This document shows positions 51,913 to 60,913 of a stretch of DNA of 64,000 bases, in pieces. Position numbers and translations under genes: made by a program. The DNA comes from Faunimonas pinastri (lineage in GTDB: Bacteria; Pseudomonadota; Alphaproteobacteria; Rhizobiales; Afifellaceae). How positions within the stretch are numbered: position 1 is the first letter of the stretch; the number at the start of each line of letters is the position of its first letter. The DNA is taken from contig NZ_FOFG01000003.1 in assembly GCF_900110915.1 (NCBI RefSeq), positions 186,001-250,000 of the forward strand, read 5' to 3'. The notes below the pieces were generated by a model, which was given only the letters and a program-made list of their open reading frames with translations, made no database searches and had not been told where the DNA came from.

Positions 51913-52968
51913 ATGCCCTTGACCGTCGAAACCTCGACATCCATCCCGCTGGTCGACGCGCACGAGATCGCGCTTGAGCCTGTCGCGCGTCAGGAAGGTC
52001 CCTGGAGCCGGGCGTGGGCCAAGTTTCGCCGCGACCGCACCGCTGTCGGTGCCGGTGTCCTGCTGATCGTGATCGTCGTCGCCTCCCTGCTGGCGCCGCT
52101 TTACGCCTCGCAGATTGCGCATACCGATCCCTTCCGCTCCGGGCTGAGTGCCAGGATCCTGATCAACGGCAAGCGGGTTCCGGTGATGCAGCCGTCCACG
52201 CAGGGGCTCGGCCTCGGCGTCACCCCGATCGGCCCGACCTGGGGCGCGCGCTATCTGCTGGGTGCGGATACGCAGGGGCGCGACGTCGCCGCCCGGCTTC
52301 TCTATGGCGGCCGCAACACGCTGCTGATCGCCGGCGCGGCGACCTTCCTCTGCTTCGTCTTCGCCGCGATCCTCGGCATCGTCGCAGGCTTCTTCGGCGG
52401 CATCGTCGACCTCGTGATCTCACGCGTTCTCGATATCCTGTGGGCCTTTCCGGTGTTTCTGCTCGCGATCTCGCTGTCGATCGTCCTGATCTCGCAGGCG
52501 CTGGTAATCGGCCCCTTCACCATCGGTGCGGGAAGCCTGGCGCTGCCCATCGTCATCATCGGGCTCGTCTACGTGCCCTATGTGGCGCGGCCGGTGCGCG
52601 GGCAGGTACTGACGCTGAAGAACAGCGAGTTCGTGCTGGCGGCGATCGGCCTCGGCATTCCGCGCTGGCGGATCCTGCTGAAGGACATCCTGCCAAACGT
52701 TTCCACGACGCTGATCGTCTTCATCCCGCTGATGATGGCGCTCAACATCATGACGGAATCGGCTCTCTCCTTCCTCTCCGTCGGCGTGCAGCCGCCGGAC
52801 GCCAGCTGGGGCACGATCATCCTGGATGGCGAGTCCCTGCTTTATACGCGGCCAGCCGTCTCGCTGGCGCCCGGGCTTGCCATCGTCATCACCGTTCTGG
52901 CGCTGAACCTGCTCGGCGACGGCGTGCGCGACGCGCTGGATCCGCGCTCCAAGCTCCGCCCGAGGTAG
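51913..52968 (+). CDS. Peptide ABC transporter permease (DppC type)
   Basis: Inner-membrane permease of 351 residues. An N-terminal membrane helix (about residues 44-64) is followed by the DppC hallmark GADTQGRDVAARLLYGGRNTL (core LGADTQGRDV) and the loop signature EFVLAAIGLGIPRWRILLKDILPN. The periplasmic segment between helix 1 and that motif is long for the family. It precedes the DppB-type permease by two bases; in most operons the order is B then C, so here it is reversed. Confidence 0.92.
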   Translation: MPLTVETSTSIPLVDAHEIALEPVARQEGPWSRAWAKFRRDRTAVGAGVLLIVIVVASLLAPLYASQIAHTDPFRSGLSARILINGKRVPVMQPSTQGLGLGVTPIGPTWGARYLLGADTQGRDVAARLLYGGRNTLLIAGAATFLCFVFAAILGIVAGFFGGIVDLVISRVLDILWAFPVFLLAISLSIVLISQALVIGPFTIGAGSLALPIVIIGLVYVPYVARPVRGQVLTLKNSEFVLAAIGLGIPRWRILLKDILPNVSTTLIVFIPLMMALNIMTESALSFLSVGVQPPDASWGTIILDGESLLYTRPAVSLAPGLAIVITVLALNLLGDGVRDALDPRSKLRPR

Positions 52969-52970
52969 CC

Positions 52971-53942
52971 ATGGCCCTCACCATCCTTCAGCGGCTTTTC
53001 CAGATGCTGTTCGTCATGTTCGGCATCAGCGTGCTCGCCTTCCTGATCTTCTTCGCTACCCCCGGCGCCGATCCGGCGGCGCGCATCGCCGGCCGCAATG
53101 CCTCGCCCGAAACCGTGGCGGCCGTGCGGGCAAACTTCGGCCTCGATCGCCCGCTGCCGATCCAGTACGGGCTGATGATGAAACGCCTCTTCGTGACGCG
53201 GGACCTGACCTCCTTCGTCAACCGCGGCCAGCGCGTCATCCCGCAGGTGCTCGATGCGGCCCCGATCACGCTCTGCCTCGTCGTCGGCGCCGCGTTTTTC
53301 TGGCTGGTCGGCGGCGTCGTCCTCGGTCTTTTGGCGGCGGCGCTTCGCGACTCGTTCATCGACAAGGCGTCCATGGCGATCGCGCTGGTCGGCGTCTCGA
53401 TCCCCGCGTTCTGGCTGGGCGAAGTGCTGAACCTCGTCTCGCAAAGCCGCTTCCACGACACCTGGCTTTTCGCCTGGGTGCCGGCGCTCGGCTACAAGCC
53501 GTTCTGGAGCGATCCGTGGATGTGGTTCAAGACGCTGCTGATCCCGTGGATCAGCCTCGCGACCCTCTATATCGGCCTCTACGGCCGGGTGCTCCGGGCC
53601 AATCTCGTGGAGGCCTATCAGGAAGACTTCATCCGCACCGCCCGCGCCAAGGGTCTTAGCCCCGGCCGCGTTCTGATCAAGCATGCGCTGCGCACGTCGT
53701 TGATCCCGTTCATCACCCTGTTCGGGCTCGATTTCGGCGCCCTTGTCGGCGGGCAGGCGCTCCTGACCGAAGTGGTCTTCGGGCTGAACGGCATCGGCCG
53801 GCTCACCTACCAGTCGCTGCAGACGCTGGACCTGCCCGTGATCCTGGCGACCGTGATCTACGCGTCCTTCTTCGTCGTCATGGCCAATGCCCTGGTCGAC
53901 GTCGTCTATGTCCTGATCGACCCGCGCGTGAGGGGCTCATGA
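52971..53942 (+). CDS. Peptide ABC transporter permease (DppB type)
   Basis: Inner-membrane permease of 323 residues. The N-terminus has the family opening (LTILQRLFQMLFVMFGISVLAFLIF region) and FGLDRPLPIQYG. The loop signature DFIRTARAKGLSPGRVLIKHALR and the following LTEVVFGLNGIGRL are typical of DppB. Together with the DppC-type protein it forms the membrane channel of the peptide importer. Its stop overlaps the start of the DppD-type ATPase gene as ATGA. Confidence 0.93.
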   Translation: MALTILQRLFQMLFVMFGISVLAFLIFFATPGADPAARIAGRNASPETVAAVRANFGLDRPLPIQYGLMMKRLFVTRDLTSFVNRGQRVIPQVLDAAPITLCLVVGAAFFWLVGGVVLGLLAAALRDSFIDKASMAIALVGVSIPAFWLGEVLNLVSQSRFHDTWLFAWVPALGYKPFWSDPWMWFKTLLIPWISLATLYIGLYGRVLRANLVEAYQEDFIRTARAKGLSPGRVLIKHALRTSLIPFITLFGLDFGALVGGQALLTEVVFGLNGIGRLTYQSLQTLDLPVILATVIYASFFVVMANALVDVVYVLIDPRVRGS

Positions 53943-54982
53943 TCCCGCCCGTTGCAAATCCCGATCCGACTGATCCGATCCTCCGCGTCGGTGGGCTGAC
54001 CGTCTCCTTCGCCACGGACCGGGACCCCGTTACGGCCATTCGCGACGTTTCCTTCGACGTCAATCCCGGCGAAATCCTTTCCATCGTCGGCGAGTCCGGC
54101 TCGGGGAAGACCGTTTCGCTGCTCAGCATACTCGGTCTGACCGATCCGCGCACGACGACGACCAGCGGCTCCGTGATCTTCAAGGGAAAGCGGATCCTGG
54201 AACTGCCGGACCGTGAGATGCGCCGCATCCGTGGGCGGGAGATCGCGCTGATATCACAGGATCCCATGACCGCGCTGACGCCGGTCTACACGATCGGCAT
54301 GCAGATCGCCGAGCAGATCCGGGCGCACCAGAGCATCTCCCGGCGCGGTGCCCGCAAGCGCGCGGTCGAGCTCCTGGGCGAGGTGGGCCTGCCCAATCCT
54401 TCCGAGATGGTGGACCGCTTTCCCCACCAGCTTTCCGGCGGCATGCGCCAGCGCGCGGTCATCGCCATGGCGCTGTCCTGCAATCCGGCCCTGCTGGTCG
54501 CCGACGAGCCGACGACGGCTCTGGACGTCACCGTGCAGGCGCAGGTGTTGGACCTGCTGCGGCGGCTGCGGAAGGATTTCGGCTCGTCCATCATCCTGAT
54601 CACCCACGACATGGGCGTGGTCGGCGAAATGGCGGACCGCGTGCTCGTGATGTATGCCGGGCGGGTGGTCGAAAGCGGCACGGCCGAGCAGATCTTCGAC
54701 GATCCCTGGCATCCCTATACCTGGGGACTGCTCGCCTCGATCCCGCCTTTGCGCGGGCCACGGCCGGAGCGGCTTGCCTCGATTTCCGGTACGCCGCCGA
54801 CACCCGCGAACCTGCCCCCCGGCTGCGCCTTCGCCCCGCGTTGTCGCTTTCGCTTCGAGCCCTGCTCCAATCCGCCGCCGCGCTATAAGGACGACGGGCA
54901 CACGGCCCTTTGCTTCATTCCGCCGGAAGATCGACCGAGGCTTCGGGCCACGGTCCTCGGCGGTGAAAGGTCAGCCGCATGA
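53939..54982 (+). CDS. Peptide ABC transporter ATP-binding protein (DppD type)
   Basis: Cytoplasmic ATPase of 347 residues. Walker A is VGESGSGKT near residues 50-58, the Q-loop ISQDPMTALTPVYTIG, the signature LSGGMRQRAVIAMAL, Walker B LLVADEPTTALDVTVQ and the switch ITHDMGVVGEMADR. The C-terminal domain has the oligopeptide-type cysteine cluster CAFAPRCRFRFEPC, which in related DppD/OppD proteins binds an iron-sulphur cluster. It is coupled by ATGA overlaps to the genes on both sides and acts as a heterodimer with the DppF-type subunit. Confidence 0.94.
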   Translation: MIPPVANPDPTDPILRVGGLTVSFATDRDPVTAIRDVSFDVNPGEILSIVGESGSGKTVSLLSILGLTDPRTTTTSGSVIFKGKRILELPDREMRRIRGREIALISQDPMTALTPVYTIGMQIAEQIRAHQSISRRGARKRAVELLGEVGLPNPSEMVDRFPHQLSGGMRQRAVIAMALSCNPALLVADEPTTALDVTVQAQVLDLLRRLRKDFGSSIILITHDMGVVGEMADRVLVMYAGRVVESGTAEQIFDDPWHPYTWGLLASIPPLRGPRPERLASISGTPPTPANLPPGCAFAPRCRFRFEPCSNPPPRYKDDGHTALCFIPPEDRPRLRATVLGGERSAA

Positions 54983-56019
54983 CCGATGCCGCCGTCCTCG
55001 CCGCCCGAAGCCAGGCCGAGTCGAGTGCGCCGCCGCTCCTTGAAGCGCGCCATCTTTCCAAGCGCTATCACTTCGGCAAGAGGCTGCTGCCGGGCAGCGG
55101 CAAGATCGTTCATGCCGTCGACGACGTGTCGCTTGCCGTCTTTCCCGGCGAGACCCTGGGACTTGTCGGGGAATCCGGCTGCGGCAAGTCCACGCTCGGC
55201 CGATGCCTGACGCGGCTTTACGAGATCAGCGAAGGAGAGCTCCTCTTCGAAGGCAGGGAGATCGGGCATGTCGGCGCGCGGCAACTGAAGCCCTACCGGC
55301 GCAAGGTGCAGATGATCTTCCAGGATCCGTCCGGCTCCCTGAACCCGCGCCGGCGGGTGGCCGATATCCTTGCGCAGCCCTTGCGGGTGCACGGCATTCG
55401 GCCCCGGGCGGAGATCGATGACCGCCTCCGCGAACTCATGGACCTTGTGGGGCTGCCCCCGGGATACCTCGACCGCTATCCGCACGAATTTTCCGGCGGC
55501 CAGCGTCAGCGCATCGGCATCGCGCGCGCACTCGCCATGGAGCCGCAGCTGATCGTCGCGGATGAGCCGGTCTCTGCGCTCGACGTCTCCGTTCAGGCGC
55601 AGATCGTCAACCTCTTCGCCGATCTGCGCGACCAGCTCGCTCTCACCTACGTGTTCATCGCCCACGATCTCGCCGTCGTGCGGCAGGTGTCCACGCGGAT
55701 TGCGGTGATGTATCTGGGCTCGATCGTCGAGCTGGGCTCCACGGACACCGTCTACGGCAGGCCCGCTCACCCCTATACGGAGGCTCTCCTCTCCGCGATT
55801 CCGGAACCGCACGCCAGACAGCAATGCGAGCGCATCGTCCTGCAGGGTGACTTGCCGAGCCCGATTTCTCCCCCGCCGGGCTGCCGTTTCCACACACGCT
55901 GCCCTTTTGCTGACGATCGCTGCCGCACGGAGCGGCCGCTGCTCCGCCCGCTGGACGATGGCCGGAGCGTGGCCTGCCATTATCCGCGAACGGAGGTGTC
56001 GCGCACTGCCGGAACTTGA
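54979..56019 (+). CDS. Peptide ABC transporter ATP-binding protein (DppF type)
   Basis: Cytoplasmic ATPase of 346 residues. Walker A is [10 protein letters not shown], the Q-loop [14 protein letters not shown], the signature [15 protein letters not shown], Walker [17 protein letters not shown] and the switch [14 protein letters not shown]. The C-terminus has the cysteine cluster [14 protein letters not shown]. The longer N-terminus (about 20 residues before [13 protein letters not shown]) and the [13 protein letters not shown] region fit DppF. It is the last gene of the peptide operon. About 160 bp later a regulator remnant lies on the other strand. Confidence 0.94.
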   Translation: MTDAAVLAARSQAESSAPPLLEARHLSKRYHFGKRLLPGSGKIVHAVDDVSLAVFPGETLGLVGESGCGKSTLGRCLTRLYEISEGELLFEGREIGHVGARQLKPYRRKVQMIFQDPSGSLNPRRRVADILAQPLRVHGIRPRAEIDDRLRELMDLVGLPPGYLDRYPHEFSGGQRQRIGIARALAMEPQLIVADEPVSALDVSVQAQIVNLFADLRDQLALTYVFIAHDLAVVRQVSTRIAVMYLGSIVELGSTDTVYGRPAHPYTEALLSAIPEPHARQQCERIVLQGDLPSPISPPPGCRFHTRCPFADDRCRTERPLLRPLDDGRSVACHYPRTEVSRTAGT

Positions 56020-56179
56020 GAGAGCGACCGGCGCGCGAAAGCTGCGGTTCGCCGGCCCAACCAGCGATTCCCTCAGGGCGCTGATGGCGCAGACCGAGAC
56101 GCCGCCGATCATGCCGGCATTGTCGATGCACGGCTGCCTGTCGCACGGCCGCTGACCGGTGGGCGCCCGCGCAAGGGGT

Positions 56180-56410
56180 TCAATCGAAGACGTAATCCAG
56201 ATCCGGCCCAGTGGAGCGGCGGTGATAGTCCAGGAACCGCTTCACCGCTTTCAGACGCGATGCCACGAGATGTTCCTTCGGGGCTGCCGCCGCGTGCGCC
56301 GGCTCGCCTGCTTTCAGCGCCGAAACGACTGCCCTGTGCTCGTCCAGGAACGCGTCCCAGTTCACCGCTTCCGCTAAGCTTAGCTTCTGCCCCTTCTTTA
56401 ATGTATATGC
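56180..56410 (-). pseudogene. C-terminal remnant of a GntR/FCD-family regulator
   Basis: The open minus-strand frame gives about 75 residues matching only the last helices of the FCD ligand-binding domain: DEHRAVVSALKAGEPAHAAAAPKEHL resembles the family's HxxIxxAIxxGDxxxAxxxMxxHL pattern. The winged helix and the first two-thirds of the domain are missing, and an in-frame stop lies at 56413. A GTG at 56365 could start a 61-residue product but would have no DNA-binding part. I read it as the remains of a regulator that once controlled the divergent importer at 56523. Confidence 0.6.
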
Positions 56411-56426
56411 CTAAGTGATAGGCATA
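56406..56426. promoter_or_regulatory. Candidate operator upstream of the importer at 56523
   Basis: Perfect inverted repeat TATGCCTA (56406-56413) and TAGGCATA (56419-56426) with a 5-base spacer, in an A/T-rich stretch about 100 bp before the binding-protein gene and next to the GntR/FCD remnant. Size and spacing suit a dimeric regulator. It differs from the GGTATACC sites at 63362 and 63497. Confidence 0.5.
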
Positions 56427-56522
56427 AAAATAGGATGACTATTTGTTCAACACGGCGCGTTGACACCGAAAATCCTGCGGCATACCGTCTGGATGCCAGT
56501 GAGCGGCGGGAGCGAGGTCGAC

Positions 56523-57530
56523 ATGAACGATACGTTGCGCAAAGTAATGCTGCCCCTCATGGGCGTGACCATGGTCGCCGCTTTGCTGTCCTCGTCCGCC
56601 CTTGCGGCGGGCCTGCAGAAGGTGAGCGTCCGCCTCGCTTTCACCGCGGGCGGGATCGACGCGCCGATCTTCGTCGCGCTCGGCAAAGGGTACTTCAAGC
56701 AGGCCGGTCTCGACGTTGATGTCGTCGATGGCAATGGCTCTACCGGCACCATCCAGGCCGTCGAGAACGGCAGCTTCAACATCGGCATCGCTGGGCTTGG
56801 AGCGCTGGCGCAGGCGGAAGCAACCTCCCGATTCGATAACATCACCGCGGTGATGGGTCTGGTTCAGAAGGATCCTTCGGCGATCATCACGCTGGAGGGT
56901 TCGGGCATCGATAAGCCCAAGGATCTCGAAGGCCGGCGCTTCGCGACCGACGCCGGCAACCTGCAGGACGGGATGATCAAGGCCTTCGCCGCCGCCAACG
57001 GCATCGACATGGACAAGGTGAAGATCATCATCACCGAGAACGACCAGCAGGCCCTGCTCAAGCACGACGCCGACTTCATCAATGAGTGGGCCAATCCGGA
57101 CGGCGATCATGTCGCCAAATATGCGGCGATCAGTCCGCCGATGCTGTTCGCCGATTACGGCGTCAACATTCTGGGCTCCAGCGTCATCGTCCGGAAGGAC
57201 TGGCTGTCGGCCCATGAGGGCGCGGTGAAGGCGTTCCTCGCGGCCTACGCAAAGGGGCACGACGACGTCCAGAAGGACCCGGCCGCCGCACTCAAATTCT
57301 TCATGGAGTACCGCCCGGATGGCGATCCCAAGGGGATTGCGAGCGAGATCAAGGAAATGGAGAAGTATCGCCATACCGCGCGCACGGAAGGCAAGCCCTT
57401 CGGCTATGTCGATCCTGAGGACCTGAAGCAGACCATCTCGCTGCTGGAGACCTATAGCGGCATGCCCAAGGGCTATGTGAAGCCTTCCACGGTCTACACC
57501 GACAAGTACCTGCCCGCCGAAGGCGAGTAG
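56523..57530 (+). CDS. Periplasmic binding protein of a taurine/nitrate/aromatic-type ABC importer (NMT1/SsuA-like)
   Basis: Periplasmic binding protein of 335 residues with a signal peptide ending near SALAA. It has the NMT1-like fold markers VRLAFTAGGIDAPIFVALGKGYFKQAGLDV (core APIFVALGKGYFKQAGL), a loop with SGIDKPKDLEGRRFAT, and the second-lobe segment RKDWLSAHEGAVKAFLAAYAKG. Homologues deliver taurine, alkanesulphonates, nitrate, pyrimidines or aromatic acids. ATG 56523 follows GGGAGCGAGG; a frame from 56460 adds 21 unlikely residues. The permease and ATPase follow after a 400-bp gap, and a Rieske oxygenase/nitrilase operon lies just beyond, so an aromatic or nitrogen-containing ligand is plausible. 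Confidence 0.9.
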   Translation: MNDTLRKVMLPLMGVTMVAALLSSSALAAGLQKVSVRLAFTAGGIDAPIFVALGKGYFKQAGLDVDVVDGNGSTGTIQAVENGSFNIGIAGLGALAQAEATSRFDNITAVMGLVQKDPSAIITLEGSGIDKPKDLEGRRFATDAGNLQDGMIKAFAAANGIDMDKVKIIITENDQQALLKHDADFINEWANPDGDHVAKYAAISPPMLFADYGVNILGSSVIVRKDWLSAHEGAVKAFLAAYAKGHDDVQKDPAAALKFFMEYRPDGDPKGIASEIKEMEKYRHTARTEGKPFGYVDPEDLKQTISLLETYSGMPKGYVKPSTVYTDKYLPAEGE

Positions 57531-57926
57531 GGCGCGTCTTCAACCCCGGCGCTGCCGGGCTGACCGCTTTGCCGCCGGACAAGGCGAAGGTCTCCCGTCC
57601 CGGCGCAAGTCGGAATGCGGAGAAGGCGGAGCCCGGTGGCGCGGTCCTTGCTTTGCGCAAGGGGCAAGACTGCAAGGGGGCGATCGTCGCGTTCGCTGGA
57701 GGCTGCCGATGAGACCCGCATTCCGCTTGTCCATTCAGGCCGGGCCGCCCGGCGCAGGAGAGGGCAAAGGCGTTTCGCGCCGAGACGAGCAATCCTTTGA
57801 CCGGAGGGTCGGCCGGCAACGACACGGCCCCGCTCCATGCGAGCCGGGAAGCGCCGGCCCCGCCGCTTCGACGGCATCACCGCCCGCGGGCATTCAGGGA
57901 GCTCGGCCACCAGCCGAGGAAGTGGA
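57531..57926. other. 396-bp gap inside the importer operon
   Basis: A small stem-loop (CCCGGC 57545-57550 with GCCGGG 57554-57559) follows the binding-protein stop. An open frame at 57709-57930 (73 codons, ATG with GGAGGC ahead) ends in an ATGA overlap with the ATPase start, which could couple translation, but its Gly/Pro/Arg-rich product is not recognisable. No terminator with a T-tract and no other gene was seen. Confidence 0.4.
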
Positions 57927-58745
57927 ATGAACGACATGTCCATGCCGCCGGGGGTGCCTCGCTCGACCGAAGCGCACATCGCCATTTCCGGCGTGTCGAA
58001 GACCTTCCGCGGCCGCAATGGCGACGTGCATGCCCTCCAGGATATCGATCTCGACATTCGCCGCGGCGAGTTCGTGTCCATCCTCGGGCCCAGCGGTTGC
58101 GGCAAGAGCACGCTGCTGATGCTGGTGTCCGGTCTGGTGTCCTCGACGCGCGGAACGATCCGGGTGGGCGAAAAAACCATCAAGGGTCCGAATTCCGACG
58201 TCGGCATCGTCTTCCAGCAGGATGTGCTGCTTGAATGGCGCACCGCCTTGCAGAACGTCATGGTGCAGGCGGAGATCCGCAAGTCGGAGCTCGGTCCAGC
58301 CCGCGAGCGCGCCCGGCAGCTGCTCAGAATGGTCTCGCTGCAGGATTTCGAGGACGCCTACCCCAAGGAGATGTCCGGCGGCATGCGCCAGCGCGTCTCC
58401 ATCTGTCGCGCGCTGCTGCACAAGCCGCCGCTGCTGCTGATGGACGAACCATTCGGCGCGCTCGACGCGATGACGCGCGACCAGCTGCAGCTGGACCTGC
58501 TCCGTCTTTGCGCGGACAACGAGATGACGGTGTTCTTCATTACCCACTCGATCTCGGAAGCCGTGTTCCTCAGCGATCGCGTGGTGGTCATGTCTCCGCG
58601 CCCCGGCCGCGTGGAGCGTGTCATCGAGATAGATCTGCCGCGCCCGCGCCGCTTGATGATGCGCGAGGACCCGCAGTTCAACAACTACATGCGCGAGCTG
58701 ACGGAGATCTTCAAAGGTCTCGGCGTCTTCCGTGAGGAGGTTTGA
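57927..58745 (+). CDS. ABC transporter ATP-binding protein (TauB/SsuB type)
   Basis: Cytoplasmic ATPase of 272 residues. Walker A is GPSGCGKST, the Q-loop IVFQQDVLLEWRT, the signature MSGGMRQRVSICRAL, Walker B LLLMDEPFGALDAMTR and the switch ITHSISEAVFLSDR. The LEWRT after the Q-loop is characteristic of the nitrate/sulphonate/taurine subfamily. ATG 57927 is preceded by AGGAAGTGG; the frame extends to 57837 without a better start. It pairs with the permease two bases on and the binding protein upstream. Confidence 0.93.
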   Translation: MNDMSMPPGVPRSTEAHIAISGVSKTFRGRNGDVHALQDIDLDIRRGEFVSILGPSGCGKSTLLMLVSGLVSSTRGTIRVGEKTIKGPNSDVGIVFQQDVLLEWRTALQNVMVQAEIRKSELGPARERARQLLRMVSLQDFEDAYPKEMSGGMRQRVSICRALLHKPPLLLMDEPFGALDAMTRDQLQLDLLRLCADNEMTVFFITHSISEAVFLSDRVVVMSPRPGRVERVIEIDLPRPRRLMMREDPQFNNYMRELTEIFKGLGVFREEV

Positions 58746-58747
58746 CC

Positions 58748-59587
58748 ATGGCTGTGATCGAAAACGTAAGCGCGTCCGCGATGGCGTCCGCTCCCGTGCG
58801 TCGCCTGTCGCCGCTGCGGACATTCGGCAGGATCTCGCCGGCGGTCTGGACCATCATCGCGCTCCTGGTGATCTGGGAAGTCGGTGTCCGCGTGACCCAC
58901 ACGCCGGAATTCGTGCTGCCCAGTCCGTCGCGCATCGCGGAAGAATTCGTCGCCTACTGGCCCCGGCTGCTTGTTCAGTCGACTTACACGGTTGCCGAGA
59001 TTCTGATCGGTTTCGTCTGCTCGGTGCTGATCGGTGTGCCGCTGGCCGTGCTGGTCACCTATTCGCGCTTCGCCGACCGGGCGATCTACCCTCTGATCGT
59101 CACGTCGCAAACCGTTCCGAAGGTCGCGATCGCGCCGCTGATGGTCGCCTGGTTCGGCTATGGCGTGACGCCAAAGATCGTCATCGTGGTCTTGCTGACG
59201 TTCTTTCCGATCGTCATAAATTCGGTCGTCGGCCTGAAGGCTTCTTCGGCCGAGATGCTTTACCTCGCCCGGTCGATGGGCGCCAACTCCTGGCAGACCT
59301 TCTGGAAGTTCCGCCTGCCGCAGGCCATGCCCAACATGTTCGCGGGATTCAAGCTGGCGACCGTGATGGCCGTGATCGGCGCCATCGTGGCCGAATTCGT
59401 GGGCTCGGACGTCGGCCTCGGCTACGTCATCCAGGTCGCGGGTTCCAGCTTCAACATCACCCGGCAGTTCGGGGCCATCGTGATGATCTCCATCATCGGC
59501 ATGATCTTCTTCATGGCCATGGAATGGGCGGAGAAGGTCATCGTGCCCTGGAAGAGCTCCAGTTCGGCTGTCGGCGAGGACCACTGA
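58748..59587 (+). CDS. ABC transporter permease (TauC/SsuC type)
   Basis: Inner-membrane permease of 279 residues with six hydrophobic segments. FVLPSPSRIAEEF is the family N-terminal motif, KVAIAPLMVAWFGYGVTPKI is the central signature, and the ATPase-contact loop is YLARSMGANSWQTFWKFRLPQAMPNMFAG (core ARSMGANSWQTF). ATG 58748 has GAGGAGG ahead; an in-frame TTG two codons upstream is less likely. It is the last gene of this importer and converges on the reductase gene, with 279 bp between them and no strong terminator. Confidence 0.93.
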   Translation: MAVIENVSASAMASAPVRRLSPLRTFGRISPAVWTIIALLVIWEVGVRVTHTPEFVLPSPSRIAEEFVAYWPRLLVQSTYTVAEILIGFVCSVLIGVPLAVLVTYSRFADRAIYPLIVTSQTVPKVAIAPLMVAWFGYGVTPKIVIVVLLTFFPIVINSVVGLKASSAEMLYLARSMGANSWQTFWKFRLPQAMPNMFAGFKLATVMAVIGAIVAEFVGSDVGLGYVIQVAGSSFNITRQFGAIVMISIIGMIFFMAMEWAEKVIVPWKSSSSAVGEDH

Positions 59588-59866
59588 CGGAAAGCGTCGA
59601 CAATCCGCCTCCTGTTTCCTTCATCCGGGGATGCCGATGAGGAAAGCTGCCGAACGAAACGGCTGCGGCAGGGGGCGCAGCCGGTGACCGGGCGTCGCGC
59701 TTTGCAAGGATGTGCCGCGGCGGGGCGGGCGTCGCATCGACATGGACGAGCCGCTGCGCGCCAATCCCAAGCTGACGGATGACGGGGAAGGCGGCGCGCT
59801 TCAGCCTGCCGCCGCCACCTCGCCATTCACGAGCCGACAAGACGACCAGCGGCAATCGACCCGCCG

Positions 59867-60913
59867 TCAGATATCCAGCACCAGCTTGCCGGTCCTGGCC
59901 CCTGAGCAGCAGATCATCATGACCTTGTTGGAGGCCCGCTCGCGCGGGGAAAGGACGTTGTCCTTGTGGTCCGGCTCGCCTTCCAGCACGACGGTCTCGC
60001 AAGTGCCGCAGACGCCCTCGCAGCAGGAATAGGCGACGCTCACGCCATTGTCCTTCAGCACCTGCATGATGCTCTGGCCGGCGGGGACGTGAAACTCCTT
60101 GCCCTGACGTTTCAGCAACACGTCGAACGCGGTGGTCGGCCGCGCGTTGGTGCCGGCGAAATGCTCGACGTGGACGTTGTCTTCCGGGCGCCAGCCGGCG
60201 GATGCCCTGAAGACGTCGATCATTCTGGCGGGACCGCAGCAATAGACATGCGCCACTTTGGGCACGCCGGCAGCCAGCTTGAGCAGCGGCATGACCTTGC
60301 CGGCTTCCGCGTCGAAATGGAAATGCACCCGTCCCCGCGAGCTGGCTTCGAGCGTCTCCAGTTCTTCGATGAAGGCGGCGCTGGCGCGATCGCGCGCGGC
60401 GTAGAAGAGCTTCCAGGGGCGCCCGATCGCTTCGAGATGCCGGATCATGGAAAGGATCGGCGTGATGCCGATGCCGCCGGCGAAGAAGGCGCTGAGCTCG
60501 GCGTCCTCGACCAGCGGAAACGTGTTGTGGGGCGGATCGACCGGCAGCAGGTCGCCGACCTTGAGCTTCTCGACCACGTAGGCCGAGCCGCCGCGGCTGG
60601 CGATGTCGCGGTTGACGGCGATGACGTAGCGGTCGCGCGTCTCCGGGCCATTGGTCAGCGAGTAGGACCGGCTGAGCTCGCCGGGCAGCTTGATGTTGAT
60701 ATGCGCGCCGGCGGTGAAGCCGGGGAGGGGGCCGCCGACGGGCGAAATCAGCTCCACGCTGCGGATCGTGTCCGCCACCATGCGGATGGCGTGGACGCGC
60801 AGCGTGAGCCGGGACGCGCCCGGGGCAGCGGTGCGTTCGGCCGCGAGTCCAAGGCTTAAGTCAGCTGGATCCGGCGTCAGCGCGCCGGATCCCAAATTCG
60901 CGTCGTGGATCAT
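59867..60913 (-). CDS. Rieske-oxygenase reductase (phthalate-dioxygenase-reductase/VanB type)
   Basis: Cytoplasmic electron-transfer flavoprotein of 348 residues that passes electrons from NAD(P)H to the Rieske oxygenase encoded upstream. The order is flavin domain (RSYSLTNGP near residue 95), nucleotide domain (GGIGITPILSMIRHL) and C-terminal plant-type [2Fe-2S] domain with Cys297, Cys302, Cys305 and Cys335 in the C-x4-C-x2-C-x29-C spacing. ATG 60913 overlaps the oxygenase stop as ATGA; the frame extends to 61030 inside that gene but the added residues are not credible. This is the usual class IA two-component arrangement. Confidence 0.92.
   Translation of the reverse strand: MIHDANLGSGALTPDPADLSLGLAAERTAAPGASRLTLRVHAIRMVADTIRSVELISPVGGPLPGFTAGAHINIKLPGELSRSYSLTNGPETRDRYVIAVNRDIASRGGSAYVVEKLKVGDLLPVDPPHNTFPLVEDAELSAFFAGGIGITPILSMIRHLEAIGRPWKLFYAARDRASAAFIEELETLEASSRGRVHFHFDAEAGKVMPLLKLAAGVPKVAHVYCCGPARMIDVFRASAGWRPEDNVHVEHFAGTNARPTTAFDVLLKRQGKEFHVPAGQSIMQVLKDNGVSVAYSCCEGVCGTCETVVLEGEPDHKDNVLSPRERASNKVMMICCSGARTGKLVLDI

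Noticed and set aside
57709-57930. 73-codon frame coupled to the TauB-like ATPase start
   Set aside because: The ATGA overlap and GGAGGC site are attractive, but the product is low-complexity and no similar small gene is known to me at this position. Mentioned only within the gap entry.
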